Positions 1 through 6,165 of a stretch of 9,442 nt of DNA are shown piece after piece. A model generated the notes under the pieces. That model saw only the letters and a program-made list of their open reading frames with translations. It made no database searches and was not told where the DNA came from. The stretch is taken from assembly GCA_036351435.1 (NCBI GenBank), contig JAZBPA010000003.1, positions 1-9,442 of the forward strand, given 5' to 3'. This DNA comes from JAAUQA01 sp036351435 (lineage in GTDB: Bacteria; Pseudomonadota; Gammaproteobacteria; Competibacterales; Competibacteraceae). The first letter of the stretch is position 1. The number at the start of each line of letters is the position of its first letter. Made by a program: the position numbers and the translations under genes.

Positions 1-423
1 GCGGAAAAAGCGCTGAATCGGTTGCTGGTGGAACACCGCATGGACCGGGTGATGCTGGACAGCCGTGCTTTGTTTAGCGCCACTGCAACGGACAACGATA
101 CTCGCGATGCCCAGCGTAGAAAGCCACGATTGCCGGTACATGCTGTCGCATTAGGCCCACGACCATTGATCCGTTTCATCGGCCATCCCGAGTTATCCGC
201 TAATCAACCGTTTTTGGAACCCTGGATCGACAAGGTATCGAGTTGGATCAAGGAAGGACGAAAACCGTTTATTTTCCTGCACACCCCAAATAACCACTAT
301 GCGCCGGAATTGGCCAAGTTATTTCACGAATTGTTACGGGAACAGTTGCCGCAGGTAGGAATGTTACCGCCCTGGCCGATAACAGCAGAGGGCGGCAATG
401 AGCAATTGGGGTTGTTCGGCTGA
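1..423 (+). CDS. DUF72 (YecE-like) family protein, 3' part only
   Basis: This is the C-terminal 140 residues of a gene whose 5' end lies left of the window; the frame is open from base 1 to the TGA at 421-423. The fragment reads like the last half of DUF72/YecE proteins (E. coli YecE is about 270 residues). Visible family features are the VMLDSRALF stretch near residue 17, a lysine/arginine-rich linker followed by LPVHAVALG, and the end-of-barrel segment PFIFLHTPNNHYAPELA, in which the HTPNN box is characteristic. DUF72 proteins have a TIM-barrel-like fold and no firmly established reaction, so no function is assigned. The gene converges on deaD with 26 bases between the two stop codons. The first ATG/TTG codons in the window are internal and should not be taken as the start. 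Confidence 0.85.
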   Translation, partial: AEKALNRLLVEHRMDRVMLDSRALFSATATDNDTRDAQRRKPRLPVHAVALGPRPLIRFIGHPELSANQPFLEPWIDKVSSWIKEGRKPFIFLHTPNNHYAPELAKLFHELLREQLPQVGMLPPWPITAEGGNEQLGLFG

Positions 424-449
424 GCGCGACTGTTCACACGCAACGCAAA

Positions 450-2153
450 CTAGCGGTGAGCAGATTGCCGATGCCTGTCTCCCCGTTCTCTTGGAGGACC
501 TTTCTTCCGCCTTCCGTCGGTTGGTGGAGGCGCTGCAACGCGCTGCAATTGAACCGGACGCTGATGGATTCTAAGTGCTTGTAAGCGGCGAAACACTTCC
601 TTGGGCAGTTCTTGCGGCAATTCCACCGTGCTGTGGTCGTCATATAGATTGATACGACCAATGTTACGGCTGCCGATGGACGTTTCATTGGCAATAGCAC
701 CGACAATATCCTTGGGCATGATGTTATGTCGACGTCCCACCGCCAGTTGGTAGCAATCCATCGCAGGGCGTGGGCCATCATTGGTCCATTGTCGGTTCTT
801 TTGGTTAGGCCGTCTCTCGACAGGGGAGGGGAGGTCCCTAAGCACTGGAAATAAAGGTTGCTCTTTTTGCACCTGATAAGCCAACGCGGTAGCAACATCG
901 GACATATCCAGACCTTCCTGTTCGACCAGATTTTCCAACAACTGTTGAATATCGCCCAAGTCTTCGGCGCGCAGCGTCTCTAATAACCGTTGTTGAAATT
1001 GCCGCACTCGCTGATCGCTGATCTGTTCGCTGGTCGGCAGACTCATCACTTTTAACGGCTGACGAGTGGCTTTTTCAATTGACCACAGCAGCCTTTTTTC
1101 CTTAGGTGAGACAAATAAAATGGCCTTACCTTCGCGACCTGCGCGCCCGGTACGCCCGATCCGATGGATATAAGCTTCGGGGTCGTAGGGAATGTCGTAA
1201 TTAAACACATGGCTGATACGCTCAATATCCAATCCACGAGCAGCAACATCGGTAGCCACTAAGATATCGAGTTCGCTTCGGCGTAGCCGTTCAACAGTTC
1301 GTTCCCGCAGTTCCTGGCTCAAATCACCATTCAAAGCCTCGGCGGCGAACCCGCGCGCGGCCAGCTTTTCCGCTAGTTCCACGGTGGCCGATTTGGTACG
1401 CACGAAGATAATCATGGCGTCGAAGTCTTCTACTTCGAGAATGCGCGTCAAGGCATCCAGTTTGTGCAGATCATGCACCAAAAGATAACGCTGCTCGGTC
1501 TGCTCTACCGTCGAAGTCTTGGCGGCGATCCGCACTTCTTGAGCATCCCCCAGATACTCGGCAGCAATGCGCCGAATAGGCGGCGGCATGGTGGCGGAAA
1601 ACAGGGCACGCTGACAGTCTTCCGGGGTGGTCGCCAGGATTGCTTTTACATCGTCGATAAAGCCCATGCGCAACATTTCGTCAGCTTCGTCCAGAACCAC
1701 AGCGTGCAGAGTTTCGAGATCAAGACTACCCCGGCCCAAGTGATCAAGAATGCGTCCTGGCGTTCCCACCACGACCTGCACACCCCGCTTAAGCGCGCGT
1801 AATTGGGTACGCATGTCCTGACCACCGTAAATAGGCAATACGCTGAAGCCGGTTAGATGCCTAGCATAGGTTTTAAACGCTTCGGCGACCTGAATGGCTA
1901 GTTCACGGGTTGGGGTCAGCACCAGAATTTGCGGGGTATGTTGCTCCGCCTGTAAGCGGCCCAACAATGGCAAGGCAAATGCGGCCGTTTTACCGGTTCC
2001 GGTTTGAGCGGTACCGAGCAAATTGGCGCCATTCAAGAGCAAGGGTATGCTTTTCGCCTGAATGGGAGAAGGTTGTTCATAGCCGAGTTCTTGCAACGCT
2101 TGCAATACGGCAGGAGCCACTCCTAGAGCAGCAAAATCAGAAGATTCGGTCAT
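450..2153 (-). CDS. deaD: DEAD-box ATP-dependent RNA helicase DeaD/CsdA
   Basis: ATP-dependent RNA helicase of the cold-shock DeaD (CsdA) type, which in known bacteria acts in ribosome assembly, mRNA decay and unwinding of structured mRNA in the cytoplasm. All core motifs are present in order: Q motif (PSPIQ, residues 28-32), motif I AQTGTGKT (49-56), Ia PTRELA (81-86), GG (110-111), Ib TPGR (131-134), II DEAD (155-158), III SAT (186-188), IV IIFVRTK (248-254), V ARGLDI (305-310) and VI HRIGRTGR (330-337). A helical linker (about 380-430) leads to a DbpA-like RNA-binding domain (about 474-540, starting GRRHNIMPKDIVGAI), then a basic Arg/Lys/Pro tail. At 567 residues it is somewhat shorter than E. 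coli DeaD (about 629), mostly in the tail. The ATG at 2151-2153 fits the family N-terminus; its ribosome binding site is weak. The gene appears intact and is transcribed away from tauE-like 2271-2630, which lies upstream on the same strand. Confidence 0.96.
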   Translation of the reverse strand: MTESSDFAALGVAPAVLQALQELGYEQPSPIQAKSIPLLLNGANLLGTAQTGTGKTAAFALPLLGRLQAEQHTPQILVLTPTRELAIQVAEAFKTYARHLTGFSVLPIYGGQDMRTQLRALKRGVQVVVGTPGRILDHLGRGSLDLETLHAVVLDEADEMLRMGFIDDVKAILATTPEDCQRALFSATMPPPIRRIAAEYLGDAQEVRIAAKTSTVEQTEQRYLLVHDLHKLDALTRILEVEDFDAMIIFVRTKSATVELAEKLAARGFAAEALNGDLSQELRERTVERLRRSELDILVATDVAARGLDIERISHVFNYDIPYDPEAYIHRIGRTGRAGREGKAILFVSPKEKRLLWSIEKATRQPLKVMSLPTSEQISDQRVRQFQQRLLETLRAEDLGDIQQLLENLVEQEGLDMSDVATALAYQVQKEQPLFPVLRDLPSPVERRPNQKNRQWTNDGPRPAMDCYQLAVGRRHNIMPKDIVGAIANETSIGSRNIGRINLYDDHSTVELPQELPKEVFRRLQALRIHQRPVQLQRVAAPPPTDGRRKKGPPRERGDRHRQSAHR

Positions 2154-2190
2154 GGATAAGCCTGGAATCGAAATGTCGGCGGGATGGAAA

Positions 2191-2248
2191 AACGGTTAAT
2201 CAGCAATAGTATACGCTTCTCCTTGTCAAGAAGATAGCAACGGTTAAT
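2191..2248 (-). promoter_or_regulatory. Candidate deaD promoter region flanked by 10-bp direct repeats
   Basis: Read on the minus strand, this 117-base gap between the TauE-like gene and deaD holds a good -10 box, TATACT (2208-2213), which would give a leader of about 48 bases before the deaD ATG. No matching -35 box lies 16-18 bases upstream. A perfect TTGACA (2224-2229) is present but only 10 bases away, too close for a normal sigma70 pair. A perfect 10-base direct repeat, ATTAACCGTT, occurs at 2239-2248 and again at 2191-2200, one copy upstream of the boxes and the other at the expected start of the transcript. The arrangement resembles regulator sites around a promoter, but no known regulator is recognised. 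Confidence 0.35.
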
Positions 2249-2270
2249 TTCTGAATGGGAACGCTGTATT

Positions 2271-2630
2271 CTACTTTTTGAAAAAGAGATATAGCGCTAA
2301 TCCGATCAAAACAATCGCGAAAATCCGTTTGAACTGGGCAGTCGGCACAGACTCGACAAGCCGTGCCCCGAGTTGGGCCCCGAGAATGCCGCCGATCCCG
2401 AGCAGCAGCCCGGTTTTCATATCGATATTAGCCATTTTGTTATGTGCGACCAGGGCTGAAAGCGAGATAATCACGATGGCGAGAAAAGAAGTACCGACCG
2501 CTTTCTGTGCTGAATAGCCGAGAAATAACAGTAAAGGCACCAACAAAAACCCGCCACCCAAGCCGGTAAACGCTGCCCCAACACCGATAAAGACGCCGAG
2601 GAAGAGAAGAATGAATATATCGGGACTCAC
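2271..2630 (-). CDS. Half-length TauE/SafE (DUF81) family membrane protein
   Basis: Small, very hydrophobic inner-membrane protein of 119 residues. The N-terminal segment is the typical TauE/SafE opening: a membrane helix (about 5-27) running into a glycine-rich GLGGGFLLVPLLL stretch, then AVGTSFLAIVIISL (about 45-60), then GGILGAQLGARL (about 80-91) and a last helix (about 101-117) ending in FFKK. TauE/SafE members are usually about 250 residues, made of two such repeats, and move sulfite, sulfoacetate or related organic anions; this one holds a single repeat. Stand-alone half-size members are known, so it may work as a dimer; the substrate cannot be told. The start is a GTG at 2628-2630, supported by AAGGG about 8 bases upstream. 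It is divergent from prfC and lies upstream of deaD on the same strand with no clear terminator between them. Confidence 0.85.
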   Translation of the reverse strand: MSPDIFILLFLGVFIGVGAAFTGLGGGFLLVPLLLFLGYSAQKAVGTSFLAIVIISLSALVAHNKMANIDMKTGLLLGIGGILGAQLGARLVESVPTAQFKRIFAIVLIGLALYLFFKK

Positions 2631-2715
2631 AGAATAACCCTTAATGGTTGGCCAAAAAAATTGCTGCGTAATTCTTGCGCTCCTTACCTTTTGTTGCTGA
2701 GTATGTCCGCCCGCA

Positions 2716-2793
2716 TTCAGGCTGGATCAAGTTGCGATAATCGCGTTCAGTACTCGAAAAGTAAGGCATCACTATTGTACGTACCAGCCTGAA
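2716..2793. repeat. 10-bp perfect inverted repeat with 58-base loop
   Basis: The arm ttcaggctgg at 2716-2725 is matched exactly in inverted orientation by ccagcctgaa at 2784-2793. The loop contains a further near-palindrome, gcgataatcgc (about 2734-2744), and the palindrome gtacgtac (2778-2785), which overlaps the right arm. The element lies in the divergent TauE-prfC intergenic region. If the TauE-like gene starts from the promoter at 2774-2803, the right arm would be mostly upstream of the transcript start, so this looks more like a DNA-level site or chance than an RNA stem of that transcript. Confidence 0.45.
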
Positions 2794-2803
2794 ACTAGGC
2801 CAA
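2774..2803 (-). promoter_or_regulatory. Candidate promoter for the TauE-like gene
   Basis: On the minus strand, TTGGCC (2798-2803, 4 of 6 to the sigma70 -35 consensus) is separated by 18 bases from TACAAT (2774-2779, 5 of 6 to the -10 consensus). Transcription would begin near 2767 and give a leader of about 137 bases before the GTG start at 2630. No riboswitch class is recognised in that leader. Confidence 0.4.
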
Positions 2804-2811
2804 CAGCTTAA

Positions 2812-2840
2812 ACGACAAAGCTCATCAATCTTGCTAGAAT
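2812..2840 (+). promoter_or_regulatory. Candidate prfC promoter with extended -10
   Basis: A -35-like ACGACA (2812-2817) is separated by 17 bases from the -10 box TAGAAT (2835-2840), which is preceded by TGC to give an extended -10 (TGCTAGAAT, 2832-2840). The start of transcription would be near 2847, leaving a leader of about 33 bases before the prfC ATG. The match is good but visual only. Confidence 0.45.
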
Positions 2841-2879
2841 TCCGAACTTTTCTGATTTCGCGATATAGATTGAACCGTT

Positions 2880-4472
2880 ATGAACACATTCCGTGAGGAG
2901 ATGAACCGGCGGCGCACGTTCGCCATCATCTCTCATCCTGACGCCGGTAAAACGACCCTGACCGAAAAATTGCTGCTGTTCGGCGGTGCCATTCAATTAG
3001 CCGGCACCGTCAAAGGGAGAAAAGCCGCCCGTCACGCCACCTCTGACTGGATGGAATTGGAGAAACAACGGGGTATTTCGGTGACCTCCTCGGTCATGCA
3101 GTTTCCTTATCAAGATCGCATTGTAAATCTGCTAGACACACCTGGTCATGCGGATTTTTCCGAAGATACTTATCGCACTTTAACAGCGGTCGATTCCGCG
3201 TTAATGGTGATCGACTGCAGCAAAGGCGTTGAGGAACGTACCATCAAATTGATGGAAGTCTGTCGGTTGCGGAATACTCCTATCTTTACCTTCATCAACA
3301 AATTAGATCGGGATGGACGGGACCCTATCGAGCTGATGGATGAGGTCGAAGATATTCTCAACATCCGCTGTGCCCCCATCACTTGGCCTATCGGCATGGG
3401 TCGAGAACTCAAGGGAGTTTATCATTTATACGATGATTTCATTCATCTTTACGATCCGAACAGCGAGGCCCGCCTTCATGAGGGCCGAATCATCAACGGA
3501 TTGAACAACCCCGAACTCGATGCCTTACTCGGCGAACAGGCCCAAGAGCTGCGTGAAGAAATCGAGTTGGTGCGCGGCGCCAGCCATGCATTCGATGTCA
3601 GTGAATATCTGGAAGGCCGCTTAACCCCGGTATTTTTCGGCTCTGCACTGAACAGTTTCGGGGTTCAGGAAATGCTCAATGGCTTCGTGGAATATGCGCC
3701 TTTGCCTCAGCCACGCCCAACCACCGGTGACCGTGCGGTAGCCCCTGAAGAAGAACCGTTTACCGGCTTTGTATTCAAAATCCAGGCGAATATGGACCCT
3801 GCTCATCGGGACCGGATTGCGTTTCTCCGGGTATGTTCCGGTACTTACCGGCAAGGGATGAAACTGCGCCATGTGCGACTCGGTCGCGACGTCAAGATCA
3901 GCGATGCATTGACCTTCATGGCGTCAGACCGGGAACACACCGATGCAGCGTATCCGGGTGACATTCTTGGTTTGCATAACCACGGCACGATCCGCATCGG
4001 TGACACCCTGACACAGGGCGAGGACCTGAGCTTCACCGGCATCCCTGATTTTGCGCCCGAGCTGTTCCGGCGCGCACGGCTGCGTGATCCATTGCGACTT
4101 AAAGCCTTGCAAAAAGGCTTGGAACAGCTTTGCGAGGAAGGCGCCACTCAACTGTTCCGGCCGTTGATCAGCAATGATTTGATTCTCGGTGCAGTTGGCG
4201 TATTGCAATTCGATGTCGCCGCATACCGCTTGCAACACGAATACAACGTGGATTGTCAGTTCGAGGGGATCAATACGCACACCGTGCGCTGGGTTAGCAG
4301 TGAAGATCCTAAACGCTTCGAAGACTTCAAAAACAAGGTCCATGACCAATTGGCCCTGGATCATCATGGTGAGCTGGTTTACATGGCCACCAGTCGGGTC
4401 AATCTGCAACTCACTCAGGAGCGCTGGCCAGAGATCCGTTTCAGTGCGACCCGTGAGCATGGCCGGGGATAA
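2880..4472 (+). CDS. prfC: Peptide chain release factor 3 (RF3), translational GTPase
   Basis: Cytoplasmic translational GTPase that removes RF1/RF2 from the ribosome after peptide release. The 530-residue length matches E. coli RF3 (529) and similarity runs end to end. GTPase motifs: G1 SHPDAGKTT (18-26), the switch I region ending RGISVTSS (64-71), G3 DTPGH (86-90) followed by the RF3-type DFSEDTYRTL, and G4 NKLD (140-143). RF3-diagnostic blocks follow: APITWPIGMG, TGFVFKIQANMDP, YPGDILGLHNHGTI, TGIPDFAPELFRR and GAVGVLQFDVAAYRL. The ATG at 2880 is the first possible start because an in-frame TGA sits at 2871-2873, and it gives the usual 10-12 residues before RRTFAI. No convincing Shine-Dalgarno sequence precedes it. 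A DUF2970 gene follows after 12 bases and is probably cotranscribed. The coding sequence appears intact. Confidence 0.98.
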   Translation: MNTFREEMNRRRTFAIISHPDAGKTTLTEKLLLFGGAIQLAGTVKGRKAARHATSDWMELEKQRGISVTSSVMQFPYQDRIVNLLDTPGHADFSEDTYRTLTAVDSALMVIDCSKGVEERTIKLMEVCRLRNTPIFTFINKLDRDGRDPIELMDEVEDILNIRCAPITWPIGMGRELKGVYHLYDDFIHLYDPNSEARLHEGRIINGLNNPELDALLGEQAQELREEIELVRGASHAFDVSEYLEGRLTPVFFGSALNSFGVQEMLNGFVEYAPLPQPRPTTGDRAVAPEEEPFTGFVFKIQANMDPAHRDRIAFLRVCSGTYRQGMKLRHVRLGRDVKISDALTFMASDREHTDAAYPGDILGLHNHGTIRIGDTLTQGEDLSFTGIPDFAPELFRRARLRDPLRLKALQKGLEQLCEEGATQLFRPLISNDLILGAVGVLQFDVAAYRLQHEYNVDCQFEGINTHTVRWVSSEDPKRFEDFKNKVHDQLALDHHGELVYMATSRVNLQLTQERWPEIRFSATREHGRG

Positions 4473-4484
4473 AAAGATAACCGT

Positions 4485-4694
4485 ATGAACGATCAAAAAG
4501 CACCGAATATCGTGCAAGTTTTTTTTAGTGTATTGGCTTCCTTTTTCGGCGTGCAAAGCGAAACCAACCGAGAACGCGATTTTACCCACGGCAAAGCATC
4601 TCATTTCATCATCGCCGGTTTTATATTGACGTTGGTGTTTATTGTGGTGATCTGGGGAATTGTCCAGCTGGTGCTGAATGCCGCCGGCGTGTAA
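4485..4694 (+). CDS. DUF2970 family small membrane protein
   Basis: A 69-residue protein matching the DUF2970 family: a hydrophobic N-terminal patch VFFSVLASFFGVQ, the conserved charged block SETNRERDFTHGK (about 25-37), then a single membrane helix (about 41-65). The likely topology is one transmembrane anchor with the charged N-terminal part in the cytoplasm. Members are found widely in Proteobacteria and have no established function. It starts 12 bases after the prfC stop, with only a weak purine-rich stretch before the ATG, so it is likely expressed with prfC; whether it has any link to RF3 is not known. Confidence 0.85.
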   Translation: MNDQKAPNIVQVFFSVLASFFGVQSETNRERDFTHGKASHFIIAGFILTLVFIVVIWGIVQLVLNAAGV

Positions 4695-4732
4695 AGTTTT
4701 CCCATCAATCGCCGATAATACCAAGAAAAATT

Positions 4733-5518
4733 ATGAGCAGGATTTCCCTAACTGAAGAACTTCGGGCGGAGTATCACCGCCTTTTCACTACCTGCGTTGC
4801 GCGCAGCGACAAAAACGCCGCAATCGAAACCATCACTGATGGGATCTTCGCTGACCGGAATCGTTATCAACACGTTGGCAAAGCCTTGAACATTCCCTGG
4901 TTTGTGGTTGGCGTGTTACACGCCCTCGAAACCGAACGCGACTTTTCTTGCCATTTACATAACGGTGATCCGTTAACAGAACGGACCCGCCATCTGCCCG
5001 ACGGCCATCCGCAGACCGGTGAACCGCCTTTCAGCTGGAAAGAAAGTGCAATTGACGCCCTGCAACTGCGGCATCTGGATCAGTGGCAGGATTGGAGCAT
5101 TGCCGGCACGTTATTCTGCCTGGAAGACTACCACAGTTGGAATTACCGGTTGCATCATCCCGAAGTGCCCTCGCCTTATCTGTGGAGTTATTCCACCCAT
5201 TATCAGCAGGGTAAATACGTCACTGACGAAACCTGGAATGACACGGCAATTTTTCCGCACTGTGGTGCGGCGGTATTGTTACGACGGCTTGCCGAGCGGG
5301 GAATGATTGATTTTGCTGACGGCGCAACCACTCCGATACTACGCTATCTTGATATCGGCACCTTGCCTGAGATCGCTGAGTTGCAGACTTTTCTCAACCG
5401 CTTTCCAGGGATTTTCGTCAGAGTGGATGGCCATCCCGGCCCCCGCACTTCTGAAGCCTTCCACAAACTCACTGGCCACTATCTGTTGGGCGACCCGCAA
5501 GCAAATTCATCCAATTGA
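4733..5518 (+). CDS. Lysozyme-like / peptidoglycan-binding domain protein, function unknown
   Basis: A 261-residue protein with no signal peptide or membrane helix. The last part (about 215-246, LQTFLNRFPGIFVRVDGHPG followed by P-R-T-S-E-A-F) has the L-x-x-F-L-N...VDG-x-x-G-x-x-T pattern of a single PG_binding_1 repeat, so peptidoglycan contact is plausible. The N-terminal part holds WFVVGVLHALETERDF (56-71) followed by HLHNGDP (74-80), with Glu66 and Glu68 as possible catalytic acids of a lysozyme-like fold; later conserved-looking blocks are SIAGTLFCLEDYHSWNY, SPYLWSYSTHYQQGKYV and CGAAVLLRR. From memory this resembles proteins often annotated as peptidoglycan-binding in cyanobacteria and other environmental bacteria; I cannot confirm this here. 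It follows DUF2970 after 38 bases, with a weak purine-rich site (AAGAAAAA) before the ATG. The toxin-antitoxin promoter -35 box overlaps its stop codon. Enzymatic activity and export route are inference. Confidence 0.7.
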   Translation: MSRISLTEELRAEYHRLFTTCVARSDKNAAIETITDGIFADRNRYQHVGKALNIPWFVVGVLHALETERDFSCHLHNGDPLTERTRHLPDGHPQTGEPPFSWKESAIDALQLRHLDQWQDWSIAGTLFCLEDYHSWNYRLHHPEVPSPYLWSYSTHYQQGKYVTDETWNDTAIFPHCGAAVLLRRLAERGMIDFADGATTPILRYLDIGTLPEIAELQTFLNRFPGIFVRVDGHPGPRTSEAFHKLTGHYLLGDPQANSSN

Positions 5519-5543
5519 CGAATGCGAAAGACTCACTTAGGAT
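5515..5543 (+). promoter_or_regulatory. Promoter of the toxin-antitoxin operon
   Basis: TTGACG (5515-5520, 5 of 6 to the -35 consensus) is followed after exactly 17 bases by TAGGAT (5538-5543, 4 of 6 to the -10 consensus). The -35 overlaps the TGA stop (5516-5518) of the preceding gene, so the antitoxin and toxin have their own promoter. Transcription would start near 5550, giving a leader of about 32 bases before the ATG at 5582. Confidence 0.6.
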
Positions 5544-5562
5544 GACCAGAATTGTGGTCGTC
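5541..5562. promoter_or_regulatory. Inverted repeat over the -10/start site, probable antitoxin operator
   Basis: GATGACCA (5541-5548), a 6-base spacer, then TGGTCGTC (5555-5562) form a nearly perfect inverted repeat with one mismatch. It overlaps the -10 box and the expected transcript start, where Phd/YefM-type antitoxin-toxin complexes usually repress their own operon. A terminator hairpin is the alternative, but the following U run is short and broken. Confidence 0.5.
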
Positions 5563-5581
5563 TTTAATTATGGGGTCACTC

Positions 5582-5845
5582 ATGAAAACACTCTCACTGT
5601 CCGAAGCCAAGATGAAGTTGAGCGCCTTGGTTGATGATGTCAGTCGAACAGATGAAGAAGTGGTTATCACCAAGAATGGTGCTCCTGCCGCTATTTTAGT
5701 GAGTCCGGATGAGTTTGAGAGTTGGCGGGAAACCGTGGCGCTCCGTTTCGACAACGACAGCATGAGCGAAATCAGGGCGGGACTTGCCGCTTTAAAAGAA
5801 GGACAGGCATCGATCTACACATTGGAAGAACTGTTCGACGATTGA
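5582..5845 (+). CDS. Phd/YefM family antitoxin
   Basis: An 87-residue antitoxin of the Phd/YefM family, expected to neutralise the RelE-like toxin encoded next and to repress the shared promoter. The N-terminal DNA-binding/dimerisation part is typical: LSLSEAKMKLSALVDDVSRT (4-23), then EEVVITKNGAPAAILVSPDEFES (25-47). The acidic, probably disordered C-terminal part (about 60-87, ending TLEELFDD) is the usual toxin-wrapping segment. The chosen ATG at 5582 gives the canonical MKTLSLSEAK start and has GGGG about 7 bases upstream; in-frame upstream starts at 5570 (ATG) and 5552 (TTG) would add residues lying on or near the operator and are less likely. The stop is 4 bases before the toxin GTG. 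Confidence 0.93.
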   Translation: MKTLSLSEAKMKLSALVDDVSRTDEEVVITKNGAPAAILVSPDEFESWRETVALRFDNDSMSEIRAGLAALKEGQASIYTLEELFDD

Positions 5846-5849
5846 GCCG

Positions 5850-6149
5850 GTGAACTCAGACATAGTGAGCCACAGTCTACGCATCCCGACCGAGGTGGCC
5901 CAACTCATTCGGGGTTTGCACCCTATGTTCAAGAAGAAGGTGCGAGCCGCTTTAACGAATATTATCGGCAAGCCGATGTGTGGAAAACCATTGAAAGAAG
6001 AGTTGGCAGGTTTGCGCAGCTACCGCTTAGGGAAATTCAGAATCGTTCATCGCATTGCGAATGAACGATTGATTGAGATTGTCGCCATCGGCCCGCGCAA
6101 AAACATATACGAGGAGACCTACCGACTGGTTCAGCGTGAGACCCGTTAG
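5850..6149 (+). CDS. RelE/ParE family toxin
   Basis: A 99-residue toxin of the RelE/ParE fold; RelE-type members cut mRNA in the ribosome, while ParE-type members poison gyrase. The core is clear: helices with VAQLIRGLHPMFKKKVRAAL (16-35), then GKPLKEELAGLRSYRLGKFR (45-64), IVHRI, and the final strand IEIVAIGPRKNIYEE. Basic residues Lys49, Arg56, Arg59, Arg64 and Arg83 and the tyrosine Tyr87 lie roughly where RelE nucleases carry catalytic or RNA-contact residues, so an mRNA interferase is more likely than a gyrase poison, but this is inference. The start is GTG at 5850, 4 bases after the antitoxin stop and without a clear ribosome binding site, suggesting translational coupling that keeps toxin below antitoxin; an in-frame GTG at 5865 is an alternative. 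It converges on the YdjM-like gene with 16 bases between stops. Confidence 0.92.
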   Translation: MNSDIVSHSLRIPTEVAQLIRGLHPMFKKKVRAALTNIIGKPMCGKPLKEELAGLRSYRLGKFRIVHRIANERLIEIVAIGPRKNIYEETYRLVQRETR

Positions 6150-6165
6150 GATAACGCGGTTAAAG

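Noticed and set aside
434..898. A 154-codon minus-strand frame overlapping the 3' part of deaD
   Set aside because: It lies out of frame within deaD, whose RNA-binding domain explains the sequence; the product is low-complexity and unrecognisable.
1464..1802. A 112-codon plus-strand frame antisense to deaD
   Set aside because: It covers the region encoding the helicase motifs on the other strand and has no family resemblance.
2224..2229. TTGACA as the deaD -35 box
   Set aside because: It is 10 bases from TATACT, and the hexamers 15-18 bases downstream are poor -10 matches.
2631..2767. A known riboswitch in the leader of the TauE-like gene
   Set aside because: No recognisable conserved core of a known class was seen; only general inverted repeats are present.
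3924..4724. A 266-codon open frame on the minus strand, antisense to prfC
   Set aside because: It overlaps the well-supported prfC and DUF2970 genes, its product resembles no family I know, and long antisense frames are common opposite codon-biased genes.
5541..5570. The hairpin before the antitoxin as a rho-independent terminator of the prfC operon
   Set aside because: The U run after the stem is short and interrupted, and the repeat overlaps a well-spaced promoter -10, so an operator fits better; a weak dual role is not excluded.
6150..6165. A bidirectional terminator between the toxin gene and the YdjM-like gene
   Set aside because: The 16-base gap holds no GC-rich stem or T run.
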